Source: Burkholderiales bacterium (GTDB lineage Bacteria > Pseudomonadota > Gammaproteobacteria > Burkholderiales > Casimicrobiaceae). Taken from it: a stretch of 64,000 nucleotides of DNA. The stretch covers positions 1 through 64,000 of the forward strand of contig JAGNQL010000003.1 in NCBI GenBank assembly GCA_017989135.1, written 5' to 3'. The notes beneath the pieces were generated by a model that searched no databases, was not told the origin of the DNA, and was given only the letters and a program-made list of their open reading frames with translations. Of the stretch, positions 26,428 to 35,936 are shown in pieces (position 1 is the stretch's first letter; every line of letters begins with the position of its first letter). The position numbers were made by a program, and so were the translations under genes.

Positions 26428-27148
26428 CACGCAATCGATCAATCGCGCGGCGGCCCTCATCGCCACACTCGCAATCATCGCGCTGTCATGGTGTGCGCTG
26501 TCGTGGGCAAGCAACAAGAGCTACTTTGCGCTACGTCAGGTCAAAGTGGTGTCGCCGCTGACTGAAGTCGATTCCGGATTGCTCGAGTCGGCGATCCGAA
26601 CCGAATTGCGCGGAACCTTCTTTACCGTTACGCCCAATCGCGCGCGCGCAACGCTCAAGAAATTGCCGTGGGTACGTGATGTATCAATCAAGCGCCGTTG
26701 GCCGATGGCGCTTGATGTTGGCGTTGAAGAACATCGCGCAATCGGGTACTGGGGCGACAACGATTTGCTGTCGGACCGTGGAGAAGTATTTCGTGCAGCA
26801 TCAAAAGCACCGATGCCGCGCTTTGACGGACCGATCGCCGCCGCGCCAGATGTGCTGAAGCGCTATCACGAAGCCAAGGTTGCCCTAGCTTCTCACGGGC
26901 TTGATATTCGTGCGTTTGCGATGTCACCACGCGGGGCGATTACGGTGACTACCGGAAGCGGGGTCAATCTCGATTTCGGTCGTGAACATTTTCAAGAGCG
27001 ACTTAACCGGTTTGTCGCTCTCTACAACAGCTGGCCACCGTCGTATCGCAACAGTCTTGCGCGCATTGATTTGCGCTACAAGGCTGCCGTTGCTGTCGCC
27101 CGAACGGGGAACGTTGTGCCTACAGAAACTCAGAAAGGTCAATCGTGA
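26417..27148 (+). CDS. ftsQ: Cell division protein FtsQ
   Basis: A 243-residue bitopic divisome protein. One membrane helix near residues 12-32 is followed by a POTRA domain ([16 protein letters not shown], then [17 protein letters not shown]) and the beta domain ending in [13 protein letters not shown]. The GTG at 26417 overlaps murC by 11 bases. Junction with ftsA is a GTGA overlap. Confidence 0.94.
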   Translation: MWSDTQSINRAAALIATLAIIALSWCALSWASNKSYFALRQVKVVSPLTEVDSGLLESAIRTELRGTFFTVTPNRARATLKKLPWVRDVSIKRRWPMALDVGVEEHRAIGYWGDNDLLSDRGEVFRAASKAPMPRFDGPIAAAPDVLKRYHEAKVALASHGLDIRAFAMSPRGAITVTTGSGVNLDFGREHFQERLNRFVALYNSWPPSYRNSLARIDLRYKAAVAVARTGNVVPTETQKGQS

Positions 27149-28359
27149 GCGAATTGATCGCAGCTCTTGATATCGGAACTTCAAAAGTCGTCGCGTTGGT
27201 GGCGGAGATTGATGCCGTTGGGCAAATAAACGTAATTGGATTTGGCGAGCAACCGTCAATGGGTCTTCGCAAAGGCATGGTGGTCGACATTGACGCGACC
27301 ACCAACAGCGTCGCTGCTGCCGTGCGCGAGGCCGCGGCGATGGCGAACTGCAAAATCACCAATGTTTACGTTGGTATTGCTGGCGCACACATTCGCAGTT
27401 TGAATTCGAGCGGCATGGTCGCTATGAAAGACAGCGAAGTGACCGAAGCCGACATGGAGCGCGTGGTCGAAACCGCAAAGGCCATCGCGATTCCAAACGA
27501 CCAAGTCGTGTTGCACACGCTGCCGCAGGAATACATCATCGACGGGCAGGAAGGCGTTCGCCGCCCACTAGGGATGAGCGGACGTCGCCTTGAAGTTAAG
27601 GTGCATATTGTGACCGGCGCTGTTTCGGCGGCGGAGAACATCGAGAAGTGCGTGCGTCGCTGTGGACTAAACGTTCAGGAGCTTGTGTTGCAGCCGCTGG
27701 CCTCTGCGGCTGCGTGCTTGACCAGTGACGAAATGGAAATCGGTGTTGGGCTCATCGACATCGGTGGCGGCACCACCGACTTCGCATTGTTCACCGGCGG
27801 CGCGATTCGCCATACGGGGGTGATTCCTGTCGCGGGAGATCAGATTACCAACGACATCGCGATGGCACTTCGCACGCCGAGCAAAGAAGCAGCGGACATT
27901 AAGCATCGATATGCGTGCGCGCTCACCAAATTGGTCGAGCCTGACGAGTTGATCGAAGTGCCCAGCGTCGCGGATCGTCCCGCAAAAGCGATGGCGCGGC
28001 ACATGCTCGCCGAGGTCGTTGAGCCGCGCGTGGAAGAGTTGTTTCAGCTTGTGCATGAACAAATCAAGCGCTCGGGCTTTGAGCCGCTGCTGCGTTCGGG
28101 CATCGCGTTGACGGGCGGCAGCAGTCTGCTGCCGGGCATGGCGGCGCTGGGCGAAGAAGTGTTTCACATGCCTGTGCGCCTTGCGGCACCCGACTATCGC
28201 GGCGCGCTTAAAGACGTACTCGCTGCGCCAAAGTATGCAACGGCGATCGGATTGTTGATGCATGGTCGCGATCAGCAGACGCGGCAGGCGGTGCTGCGTC
28301 GGCGCGATTCGGCGGCAGCGGGAATGTTTGCCAAGTTGCGCGATGCGTTCGGTGTTTAG
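27145..28359 (+). CDS. ftsA: Cell division actin homologue FtsA
   Basis: A 404-residue actin-fold ATPase that tethers FtsZ to the membrane. Phosphate-1 loop LIAALDIGTSKVVALVAE starts the protein, phosphate-2 GLIDIGGGTTDFALF is near residue 205, and the adenosine loop TGGSSLLPGM is near 325. The C-terminal AGMFAKLRDAFGV is the amphipathic membrane-targeting helix. Start is a GTG inside the ftsQ stop. Confidence 0.97.
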   Translation: MSELIAALDIGTSKVVALVAEIDAVGQINVIGFGEQPSMGLRKGMVVDIDATTNSVAAAVREAAAMANCKITNVYVGIAGAHIRSLNSSGMVAMKDSEVTEADMERVVETAKAIAIPNDQVVLHTLPQEYIIDGQEGVRRPLGMSGRRLEVKVHIVTGAVSAAENIEKCVRRCGLNVQELVLQPLASAAACLTSDEMEIGVGLIDIGGGTTDFALFTGGAIRHTGVIPVAGDQITNDIAMALRTPSKEAADIKHRYACALTKLVEPDELIEVPSVADRPAKAMARHMLAEVVEPRVEELFQLVHEQIKRSGFEPLLRSGIALTGGSSLLPGMAALGEEVFHMPVRLAAPDYRGALKDVLAAPKYATAIGLLMHGRDQQTRQAVLRRRDSAAAGMFAKLRDAFGV

Positions 28360-28436
28360 TGGCTTGACGTCACAGATTTTTGTTCGGGTTACGCAGTAAT
28401 TTTTCAGTGTTGTTTTGCCTTACATAGGAGCGAAGT

Positions 28437-29621
28437 ATGTTTGAGATTGTTGATGAAAAAAGGGACGGCGCAGTCATCAAAGTGATTGGCGTCGGTGGCT
28501 GTGGCGGCAATGCCGTTGAGCACATGATTCGCAAAGGTGTCGCAGGCGTTGAGTTCATCGCCGCCAACACCGACGGACAGGTGCTCGACAAAAACCCTGC
28601 ACCGCATCGCATTCCGCTCGGCGCGGAACTGACGATGGGTTTGGGGGCAGGCGCTAAGCCCGAAGTCGGTCGCGACGCGGCGATGGAGTCAAAGATGGCC
28701 GTGCAGGAAGCCATTCGCGGCGCGGATATGCTCTTCATCACCGCGGGCATGGGCGGCGGTACGGGTACCGGCGCGGCACCAATCATCGCGCAGCTCGCGA
28801 AGGAGATGGGCATTCTCGTGGTGGCAGTGGTTACCAAGCCGTTCCGTTTCGAAATGCAGAAGCGCGAGCGCACCGCACAGGCAGGCATCGACGAGCTGCA
28901 GAAGCACGTCGATTCGCTCATCGTGGTGCCGAACGAAAAACTCATTCAGGTGCTTGGTCGCAACATCTCGTTGCCTGCGGCGTTTGCTGCTTCGAATGAC
29001 GTGTTGCACGGCGCTGTCGCTGGCATTTCGGAGATCATCAATAAGCGCGGTCTCGTGAATCGCGACTTTGCCGACGTTCGCACCATCATGTCCGAGCTAG
29101 GCATGGCGATGATGGGTACAGCCACGGCGTGCGGCGAAGATCGCGGCAAGGTTGCGGCCATGGCGGCGATCAAGAGCCCGCTTTTGGAGGACGTGGACCT
29201 TCAAGGCGCGCGCGGTGTTCTGCTCAACATCACCACATCGAGCAACGTCGAACTCGGCGAGCTCTATGACGTCACGGACACCGTTGCCGAGTTTGTCTCA
29301 GCCGACGCGACGGTATTGTGGGGGCACGTCATCGATGAAGACATGGGCGACGAAATGCGCGTCACCATGGTCGCTACGGGCCTCGGCGCCAAGCGCAAGA
29401 TGCAAGCGGTTCAAGGTGGTATGGCTAACGCGCCGCGCCTTGAGCTGCCGGTGATGCGCACGGGTACCGACAACATTCCGGTACTCGGCGACGCAGTGAC
29501 AACGACGGCAACCGCGACGACAGAAGTCTCGTACGACGAACCGGCCTTTATGCGCAATCCAACGCGCAACACGGCCCGTTCGTTGGAGATTCCGACGTTT
29601 TTGCGCAAGCAAGCCGACTGA
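28437..29621 (+). CDS. ftsZ: Cell division tubulin homologue FtsZ
   Basis: A 394-residue GTPase that forms the Z ring. GVGGCGGNAVEHMI at about 18-31 and the tubulin signature GGGTGTG at 106-112 form the GTP site; NRDFADVRTIM carries the T7-type catalytic region. The C-terminal LEIPTFLRKQAD is the conserved tail that binds FtsA and other partners. AGGAG sits 7 bases before the ATG. The 77-base gap after ftsA is A/T-rich and may hold a promoter. Confidence 0.98.
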   Translation: MFEIVDEKRDGAVIKVIGVGGCGGNAVEHMIRKGVAGVEFIAANTDGQVLDKNPAPHRIPLGAELTMGLGAGAKPEVGRDAAMESKMAVQEAIRGADMLFITAGMGGGTGTGAAPIIAQLAKEMGILVVAVVTKPFRFEMQKRERTAQAGIDELQKHVDSLIVVPNEKLIQVLGRNISLPAAFAASNDVLHGAVAGISEIINKRGLVNRDFADVRTIMSELGMAMMGTATACGEDRGKVAAMAAIKSPLLEDVDLQGARGVLLNITTSSNVELGELYDVTDTVAEFVSADATVLWGHVIDEDMGDEMRVTMVATGLGAKRKMQAVQGGMANAPRLELPVMRTGTDNIPVLGDAVTTTATATTEVSYDEPAFMRNPTRNTARSLEIPTFLRKQAD

Positions 29622-29794
29622 TCGGTGAGCAATGCGCCTTGAACGCGAGCTGTAAATGCTTGCCGTTCACAGCGCACGGCGGAATGCGCGCGCTGCGCTT
29701 GCGGAGATTCGCTCTCTCCGGCTAGCGCGGCGCGTTGTGTCGTCCGACAGCGACAGCACATTCGCGCCGACTCGGCGAACCCTATACTTTCGCC

Positions 29795-30652
29795 ATGCCA
29801 AAGCAACACACCATCGCTAGCGACATCGCCGCCACTGGCGTCGCACTTCATTCCGGCGTTCGCGTTCAAATCACGCTGAAGAGCGCACCTCCCGATACCG
29901 GCATCATCTTTCGCCGCACCGACCTCACTCCGCCGCAAGACATTCCGGCGCGCGCTGACTTGGTCAAAGAGACCCGTCTCGCCACCACGCTAGTGCACGG
30001 CAGCGCCAAGGTCGCCACGGTCGAGCATTTACTCGCCGCCTGCGTTGGTTGCGGGATCGACAACGCGATCATCGAACTCGACAATCTCGAAGTCCCGATC
30101 ATGGACGGCTCGGCAGCACCATTTGTATTTTTGATCGAGCAGGCGGGCGTGGTGGCACAAGACGCGCCGCGTCGCTACATTGAAGTACTCGAACCGGTTC
30201 GCGTGGAGATGGGGGATAAGTTCGCCGAACTGTTGCCGAATCCGCATTTTGAAGTGGACTTCACGATTGATTTTTCGCACCCGGCGATTCCGGACGATCA
30301 GTGTCGTGTGCGCATGAAGTTGGACGACGAAGCATTTCTCTCGCACATCAGCAGAGCCCGAACGTTTGGGTTTGCGTTCGAGGTCGAGACGTTGCGGTCA
30401 ATGGGCCTCGCACAAGGCGGCAGTATGGAAAACGCCGTGGTGCTCGACGAGTACAAAGTGCTCAACCGTGAAGGACTGCGCTTCGCCGATGAACTCGCGC
30501 GCCACAAAGTGCTCGACGCCGTTGGCGATTTGTTCTTGCTAGGTCATCGCGTTCGCGCCAAGTACCACGCGTTTAAGTCCGGCCACGAACTCAACAATAA
30601 GCTCTGTCTCGCGCTGCAAGCGCGACCGAACGCTTGGCGGTTTTCGGAGTAG
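29795..30652 (+). CDS. lpxC: UDP-3-O-acyl-N-acetylglucosamine deacetylase
   Basis: A 285-residue zinc enzyme, the committed step of lipid A synthesis. Zinc and catalytic motifs: TVEHLLAA (His), HKVLDAVGDLFLLG (His and Asp) and FKSGHELNN (His). MDGSAAPFV and SRARTFGF are also typical. ATG 29795 (MPKQHTIAS) is preferred to an upstream frame, since the family begins at this point. It is about 20 residues shorter than usual because the C-terminal VVTF-like tail is absent. Classical end of the dcw cluster in proteobacteria. Confidence 0.96.
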   Translation: MPKQHTIASDIAATGVALHSGVRVQITLKSAPPDTGIIFRRTDLTPPQDIPARADLVKETRLATTLVHGSAKVATVEHLLAACVGCGIDNAIIELDNLEVPIMDGSAAPFVFLIEQAGVVAQDAPRRYIEVLEPVRVEMGDKFAELLPNPHFEVDFTIDFSHPAIPDDQCRVRMKLDDEAFLSHISRARTFGFAFEVETLRSMGLAQGGSMENAVVLDEYKVLNREGLRFADELARHKVLDAVGDLFLLGHRVRAKYHAFKSGHELNNKLCLALQARPNAWRFSE

Positions 30653-30817
30653 GCACTCGGACTCCAAAGCCGCTAGCGACAATTCCGAGCCGTATCGCGG
30701 TGACTAACCCGAGGTAAACGATTCACCGGTGTTTCAAACTCTTGCGTGGTCCACCGGGGTAGGCCTTTTTGGACAGACGGCATGACCGGACGAAAACAAA
30801 AATAATTGGAGGATTAC

Positions 30818-32143
30818 ATGTCAGTTTCCTTGGATAAGGAGCACCGGTGGTGGGTGCTAGCGGTCGTTGCGCTGATCGTAGTGTTGATGGGTGTCGCCTA
30901 CAAAATTGCGCGGCCGGGTTTGCCGTCTGAGGTGGTGATGTCTACCGGTGGTAGCGGTGGAGCGTATGAAGCTTTCGGCAAGAAATATGCTGCGGCATTA
31001 GCCGAAGAGGGTGTAACGCTAACGTTGAAATCGTCCAATGGCGCTGTCGAAAATTTAGCGCGATTGAGTGACGAAAACTCTGGTGTTGACGTGGCTCTAG
31101 TTCAGAGCGGTATCGCGGATCGCGAGACGATGCAAGAAAGCGGCCTCGTCTCGCTTGGTAGCATGTTTTACGAGCCACTATGGGTGTTCTATCGTCCCGG
31201 CGCGTTCGCAAAGCCGGTGACATCCATTGCACAGCTTGCGGGAAAGCGCATCGCGGTGGGGGCACAGGGGAGCGGTACGCGTGTTCTCGTGGGCGACGTG
31301 CTCGCGCTGCATTCAGTCACCGCACAGAATGCGACCTTCGCCGAACTTGCCGCGCAAGCCAGTGTCGACCAATTGCGCGCAGGCGCGGTAGACGTGGCGT
31401 TCATCGTCGGCGCTGTCGGAGCCCCGTTGGTGCAAACCGGTTTTCGTGACGCGACACTACGCGTGGCGGATCTCGAGCTCGCTGAGACGTATTCGCGGCT
31501 GAAGCCTAATTTGTCCGTGGTTACGTTGTCCCCGGGCGTTATCGATTTGCCCACCATGATCCCTGCGGCGCCAGTGCGCACTATCGCTGCGACATCGAGT
31601 CTGATTGTGCGCGACGACTTGCACCCTGCTGTTGTTTTTCTGCTGATGAAAGCCGCAAAGAAGCTGCACAACCCTGGCGGCGCACTGTCGAAAACGAACG
31701 AGTTTCCGAGCATCGCTTTGCAGCAAGACTTCCCGGTGGCGGCCGAGGCGGAGCGCTTCGCCAAAGAGGGCGTGCCGTTCTTGTACCGCTACTTGCCGTT
31801 CAAGGTGGCCAATTTCGCTAGCCGCGCGATCATTTTTTTGCTGCCGCTGCTCGCGTTGCTGCTGCCGCTGACGGACTGGCTACCCAAGCTCTACGGGATG
31901 CGCATCAAGTCTCGCTTGTTTGCGCATTACAAAGCAATGAAACGCATCGACGAACGGGTGCGCCACGCGCAAACACGCGACGAGCTCGACGCCGCCGAAC
32001 AAGAGCTTGACACGCTGGATTCCGCCGTTGGACAAATGGCCATTCCGAACGGCTACAGCAACGACCAATTCAGCATCCGCGATGATCTTGACCTTGTCCG
32101 CACTCGTGTGCAGCGGCGGCGGGAGGTGTTGGGGGCCGCGTAG
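30818..32143 (+). CDS. Membrane-tethered TAXI-family solute-binding protein, orphan
   Basis: A 441-residue protein. A GGAGG site 10 bases upstream sets the ATG at 30818. An uncleaved-looking membrane helix (WWVLAVVALIVVLMGVAYKI) is followed by a TAXI-type TRAP solute-binding domain (MSTGGSGGAYEAFGKKYA, VGAQGSGTRVL, VDVAFIVGAVGAP). Then come a second membrane helix near residue 345 (IIFLLPLLALLLPL) and a cytoplasmic tail of about 80 residues rich in charged helix, possibly a coiled coil. True TRAP systems need DctQ/DctM-like permeases next door; none is present. It may sense a ligand rather than import it. That role is a guess. Confidence 0.8.
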   Translation: MSVSLDKEHRWWVLAVVALIVVLMGVAYKIARPGLPSEVVMSTGGSGGAYEAFGKKYAAALAEEGVTLTLKSSNGAVENLARLSDENSGVDVALVQSGIADRETMQESGLVSLGSMFYEPLWVFYRPGAFAKPVTSIAQLAGKRIAVGAQGSGTRVLVGDVLALHSVTAQNATFAELAAQASVDQLRAGAVDVAFIVGAVGAPLVQTGFRDATLRVADLELAETYSRLKPNLSVVTLSPGVIDLPTMIPAAPVRTIAATSSLIVRDDLHPAVVFLLMKAAKKLHNPGGALSKTNEFPSIALQQDFPVAAEAERFAKEGVPFLYRYLPFKVANFASRAIIFLLPLLALLLPLTDWLPKLYGMRIKSRLFAHYKAMKRIDERVRHAQTRDELDAAEQELDTLDSAVGQMAIPNGYSNDQFSIRDDLDLVRTRVQRRREVLGAA

Positions 32144-32190
32144 GCTACGCATAGCAATTTCGGCCGCTCGCTTCCCACCAACGTCGGTCA

Positions 32191-32313
32191 ATGGCTTTTT
32201 CGTTGCAACGACACACCAGCGGTCGCTTTACGTGCTTTTGTAGATAAGTCGATATTTAGAAAAAATGCGCTGAACGCGAGACAGAGCAGCCGTTAAGCGT
32301 TAAAAGCTGTTAC
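32191..32313. repeat. Palindromic intergenic element, copy E
   Basis: Begins ATGGCTTTTTCG and ends TAAAAGCTGTTA. The left arm AACGACACACCAGCGGTCG is degenerate, the centre is AGATAAGTCGATATTTAG, and the right arm is largely lost. It lies 48 bases after the TAXI gene stop and upstream of kdsD; the only full copy between genes on the same plus strand. Confidence 0.75.
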
Positions 32314-32399
32314 GCGGCATTAGTGCGGTTTTTGTTGCCCCTCTGCGAGTCGTCACTCTCGAACGGAGCGCTTCGGGTAACCCCGTTATACTGCCTCGC

Positions 32400-33398
32400 A
32401 TGAATATTGCAGTAGACACTGTCGCCATTCTGCGACGTGCGCGTAGTGTGCTTTCGACCGAGGCGGCCGCTATTTCGGCGGTGGAGTCGCGCTTGGCTGC
32501 CAATGGCGACGCGCTGGTGGCTGCGGTTCAGGCAATTCTGGGCGCGACTGGGCCTGGTCGCGTGGTGGTTACCGGAATCGGTAAGTCCGGCCACGTCGGT
32601 CGCAAAATCGCGGCGACCCTTGCGTCGACCGGAACGCCAGCTTTTTTTGTGCACCCCGCCGAGGCGAGTCACGGCGACATGGGCATGATCGCTGCGGTCG
32701 ACGTCGTGATCGCGCTGTCTAACTCGGGCGAAGTGGCGGAAGTCAACGCGCTCCTCTCGCCCATCAAACGCGTCGGCGCGAAAATCATCGCGATCACCGG
32801 CAACGAACAATCCACACTCGGCACCGAGGCGGACATCACGCTCGACGCGGGAGTGCGCGAAGAGGCCTGCCCCTTGGGGCTCGCACCGACGGCGAGCACT
32901 GCCGCTGCAATGGCTTTGGGCGACGCGCTCGCGATGGCGTTGCTCGAAGCGCGCGGCTTCACCGCAGAAGACTTTGCGCGGTCGCATCCCGGTGGCTCGT
33001 TGGGTCGAAAACTGCTGACGCATGTGCGCGACGTCATGCGCACGGGCAGCGCGGTTCCAACGGTCACACTCGACGCGACCTTGGCGCAGGCGCTTTTTGA
33101 GATTACCGGCAAAGGCATGGGCATGACCGCCGTGGTCAACGGCGACGGCACGCTGGCCGGGATGTTTACGGATGGTGACCTTCGCCGCTGCCTGCCGAAA
33201 GTCACCGATTTCAACGCCGCGCCCGTGGCCGATTTCATGACGCGTACCCCAGTGACTATTGCGCCTAGCGAAATGGCCGTCGAGGCGGTGAGCCTTTTGG
33301 AAACGCAGCGCAAGACGCAACTCTTAGTAGTCGACGTAAACGGCCAGCTTGTCGGTGCGTTGCACATGCACGATCTACTGCGCGCAAAAGTGGTCTAA
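32400..33398 (+). CDS. kdsD: Arabinose-5-phosphate isomerase
   Basis: A 332-residue enzyme converting ribulose-5-phosphate to arabinose-5-phosphate, the first step of Kdo synthesis for LPS. An N-terminal SIS domain shows VVTGIGKSGHVGRKIAATLASTG split around residue 60, HPAEASHGDMGM and ALSNSGEVAEV. Two CBS domains follow from about residue 205 (MRTGSAVPTV and FMTRTPVTI). A long antisense frame over the gene is a shadow. First gene of the Kdo/LPS-export block. Confidence 0.95.
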   Translation: MNIAVDTVAILRRARSVLSTEAAAISAVESRLAANGDALVAAVQAILGATGPGRVVVTGIGKSGHVGRKIAATLASTGTPAFFVHPAEASHGDMGMIAAVDVVIALSNSGEVAEVNALLSPIKRVGAKIIAITGNEQSTLGTEADITLDAGVREEACPLGLAPTASTAAAMALGDALAMALLEARGFTAEDFARSHPGGSLGRKLLTHVRDVMRTGSAVPTVTLDATLAQALFEITGKGMGMTAVVNGDGTLAGMFTDGDLRRCLPKVTDFNAAPVADFMTRTPVTIAPSEMAVEAVSLLETQRKTQLLVVDVNGQLVGALHMHDLLRAKVV

Positions 33399-33408
33399 AG
33401 CGAAGAAC

Positions 33409-33954
33409 ATGGCAAGACATTCTCCCCCCACCGTTGCCGAGCGCATGCTCGCGGTCCGCGCGATCGTGTGCGACGTCGACGGTGTGCTTACCGACGGCAA
33501 ACTCAATTACCTCGGTTCTGAAGAACTTAAATCATTTTGCGTGCTCGACGGCTTCGGCATCACGCTCGCAAAACAAGCTGGCTGGAAAGTCGCGCTCCTC
33601 ACGGCGCGCGGTGGTCCGGCTGTCGAGCGGCGCGCGACGGAGTTGGGCGTGGAACTCATCAGCGGAGAGCGGAGCAAGGGTGTTGCGTTCACCAATATCT
33701 GTGCGCGTTGGGGATTGCCTACGAGCGAGGTCGCCTACATCGGTGACGATTGGCTCGATTTGCCCGCGATGGCGCTGGCCGGATTAGCCGCCACTGTGCC
33801 CAACGGCGCGGCCGCTGTGCGACAGCGCGCGCATTGGCTCGCGGGCGTGCCTGGCGGTAGTGGCGCGGTGCGTGAACTCGTCGAGGCGATTCTTCGCGTT
33901 CAAGGCCGACTCGACGAACTGGTGCAACGTTATCTTGCCGGGAATGGCGCATGA
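33409..33954 (+). CDS. kdsC: Kdo-8-phosphate phosphatase
   Basis: A 181-residue HAD-superfamily phosphatase, releasing Kdo from Kdo-8-phosphate. The HAD motif I is CDVDGVLTDGKL with two aspartates; LLTARGG is motif II and YIGDDWLDLPAM motif IV. ATG 33409 is 11 bases after kdsD and is preferred to a frame starting inside kdsD. ATGA overlap with lptC. Confidence 0.95.
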   Translation: MARHSPPTVAERMLAVRAIVCDVDGVLTDGKLNYLGSEELKSFCVLDGFGITLAKQAGWKVALLTARGGPAVERRATELGVELISGERSKGVAFTNICARWGLPTSEVAYIGDDWLDLPAMALAGLAATVPNGAAAVRQRAHWLAGVPGGSGAVRELVEAILRVQGRLDELVQRYLAGNGA

Positions 33955-34577
33955 GCGCTTTTGTCTGGCGTCGTCGCCAAGATCATCTCGCCGCGCTATT
34001 TCCGGTGATCGCGATCGGCTTGTTTGCGATGCTCACCTTCTGGTTGGACGCACGCGTATCCGAGAGTGCGCAGTCGCAACAAAAATCCGCGCCGCTCGCG
34101 CCTGATCATTTTCTTGAGGGCTTCACGATTTCGCGTACCGCTGCAGACGGCGGTGTCGAGAGCACTATGACGGGTAAACGTGCAACCCATTTTCCCGGCA
34201 ACGATTCGACCGTGGTGGAAGCCCCGAGGTTCGAAAGCCAACCCACTGGTAAGCCGAAACTAGAAGTGCAAGCGACGCGCGCGTTGTTAATCAATAACCC
34301 AACGAGAAACACGCTCGAGCGAGTTGACTTTTCCGGAAAAGTCGTCGCGCGCCAAGGGCCGAGCGAGGGGCGTGAAGCCGTCACCTACGAGAGTGAAACG
34401 CTCACCGTGTTTCCGAAAACACAACAGGCACAGACACAATCGCAAACACGCACCACTAGTGGGGATCGTGTCATGACGACGCAGGGACTGCGCCTCGATG
34501 CGGACAAAAAGCAAGGCCAGACCAACCGAGGTATTGAAATTGAGCTGCGCCCGAAAAGCGCTGACTCAACGCCGTAG
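33951..34577 (+). CDS. lptC: LPS export protein LptC
   Basis: A 208-residue bitopic protein of the LPS transport bridge. One membrane helix near residues 14-32 is followed by a periplasmic beta-jellyroll; FLEGFTISRTAADGG and VDFSGKVVARQGP are LptC-like. Identity rests on topology, length and position between kdsC and lptA. Overlaps kdsC by four bases. Confidence 0.88.
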   Translation: MSAFVWRRRQDHLAALFPVIAIGLFAMLTFWLDARVSESAQSQQKSAPLAPDHFLEGFTISRTAADGGVESTMTGKRATHFPGNDSTVVEAPRFESQPTGKPKLEVQATRALLINNPTRNTLERVDFSGKVVARQGPSEGREAVTYESETLTVFPKTQQAQTQSQTRTTSGDRVMTTQGLRLDADKKQGQTNRGIEIELRPKSADSTP

Positions 34578-34582
34578 AAAGA

Positions 34583-35230
34583 ATGAACATGAAACCATCT
34601 AAAAATTGCCTTCTGCTGGCGTTGCAAGCCACAGCGCTCACAGTGTGTTTTGGCGCCGGCATTGCGGTTGCGGAGAAAGCGGATCGCAAGGAAAAGGTCA
34701 CGATTAACGCTGTCGACGGCGATGCCGATCACGCCAAGGGCTTTTACAAACTAGAAAAATCGGTAGTGATAACGCAAGGCACGTTGAGGCTCACGGCCGA
34801 CCGCGGAACCGCGCAAACCAACGCCAACGAAAATTACAACGCTGTGCTCTATGGAAAGCCCGTCTGCTTTCGCCAACGCACCGACAACGGCGATTGGGCG
34901 CAGGGCGTCGCTGATCGCGTGGACTATGACAGCGGAAAAGGCATTGTTGAGCTCTTCGGCAATGCAATTCTGTTTGTCGGCGAGGATCAAACGGCCGCGA
35001 ATTACATCACGTACAACACGCAAACGAGCAAGTACGAGGCGCGTGAGTCCAAAGGCCGCGCGAGTGAAGGCAAAGGTGTGACCTTTGTGCTTCAACCGCG
35101 CGACAAAGAAGAAACCGTAGGTGCGCCAGACGCCTCCGGGAAGCAGGCGGCAAAACCCGCCAAAGCCGCTATCGTTAAAACCGCAACTCCACCAAAGCGC
35201 AATGAGCCAGCTTTCAGCCGTTGCGCTTAA
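34583..35230 (+). CDS. lptA: LPS export periplasmic protein LptA
   Basis: A 215-residue periplasmic beta-jellyroll protein that carries LPS between LptC and LptD. A signal peptide ([21 protein letters not shown]) is followed by [24 protein letters not shown], given as a region near residue 35, and the DRGTAQTN and [12 protein letters not shown] segments. The last 50 residues are a Lys/Pro/Ala-rich tail. Its 3' end overlaps the lptB start by 29 bases. Confidence 0.92.
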   Translation: MNMKPSKNCLLLALQATALTVCFGAGIAVAEKADRKEKVTINAVDGDADHAKGFYKLEKSVVITQGTLRLTADRGTAQTNANENYNAVLYGKPVCFRQRTDNGDWAQGVADRVDYDSGKGIVELFGNAILFVGEDQTAANYITYNTQTSKYEARESKGRASEGKGVTFVLQPRDKEETVGAPDASGKQAAKPAKAAIVKTATPPKRNEPAFSRCA

Positions 35231-35924
35231 GAAGCGCTACAAATCACGCACCGTCGTTCACGACGTTTCTGTCACCGTAGACAGCGGACAAGTCGTCGGG
35301 TTGCTTGGGCCGAATGGCGCGGGCAAGACCACGTGCTTCTACATGATCGTCGGCCTCGTTGCCGCCGATGGTGGCATCATTAAGCTCGACAATGACGAGC
35401 TGACGCATTTGCCGATTCACGAGCGTGCGCGGCGCGGCCTGTCGTATCTACCGCAAGAAGCGTCGATCTTTCGCAAGCTCACCTCCGGAGAAAACATTCG
35501 CGCAATTCTGGAATTGCGCGAAAAGGACGAAGCCGTGATCGAGCGTGAGCTCGAAGCACTGCTCGATGATTTAGCGATTGCGCATTTGCGCGACACGCCG
35601 TCCGTTGCATTGTCTGGCGGCGAGCGTCGTCGACTTGAAATCGCCCGGGCGCTGGCTTCACGGCCTCGATTTATTTTGCTCGATGAACCGTTTGCAGGTG
35701 TGGACCCGATTGCTGTGATCGAGATTCAACGCATCGTTCGCTTCCTCCGCGAGCGCGGCATTGGCGTGCTCATCACGGACCACAACGTGCGCGAAACCTT
35801 GGGCATTTGTGACCGGGCGTACATCATCAGCGAAGGCCGTGTGTTGGCCGACGGACATCCTGAAGAAATTATTGGCAACGAATCGGTGCGCAAGGTTTAT
35901 TTAGGTGAGCACTTCCGGCTTTAG
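35202..35924 (+). CDS. lptB: LPS export ABC transporter ATPase LptB
   Basis: A 240-residue ABC ATPase powering LPS extraction from the inner membrane. Walker A is [11 protein letters not shown], the signature is [16 protein letters not shown], Walker B is [14 protein letters not shown] and the switch histidine is in LITDHNV. The ATG at 35202 (MSQLSAVAL) fits the family; the longer frame runs back through lptA. lptF/lptG are not in the window. Confidence 0.96.
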   Translation: MSQLSAVALKKRYKSRTVVHDVSVTVDSGQVVGLLGPNGAGKTTCFYMIVGLVAADGGIIKLDNDELTHLPIHERARRGLSYLPQEASIFRKLTSGENIRAILELREKDEAVIERELEALLDDLAIAHLRDTPSVALSGGERRRLEIARALASRPRFILLDEPFAGVDPIAVIEIQRIVRFLRERGIGVLITDHNVRETLGICDRAYIISEGRVLADGHPEEIIGNESVRKVYLGEHFRL

Positions 35925-35936
35925 AAATCTTCCGTC

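Noticed and set aside
32310..33320. Long open frame antisense to kdsD (336 codons)
   Set aside because: Arg/His/Gly-rich composition typical of a shadow frame in GC-rich DNA; kdsD on the plus strand is unambiguous.
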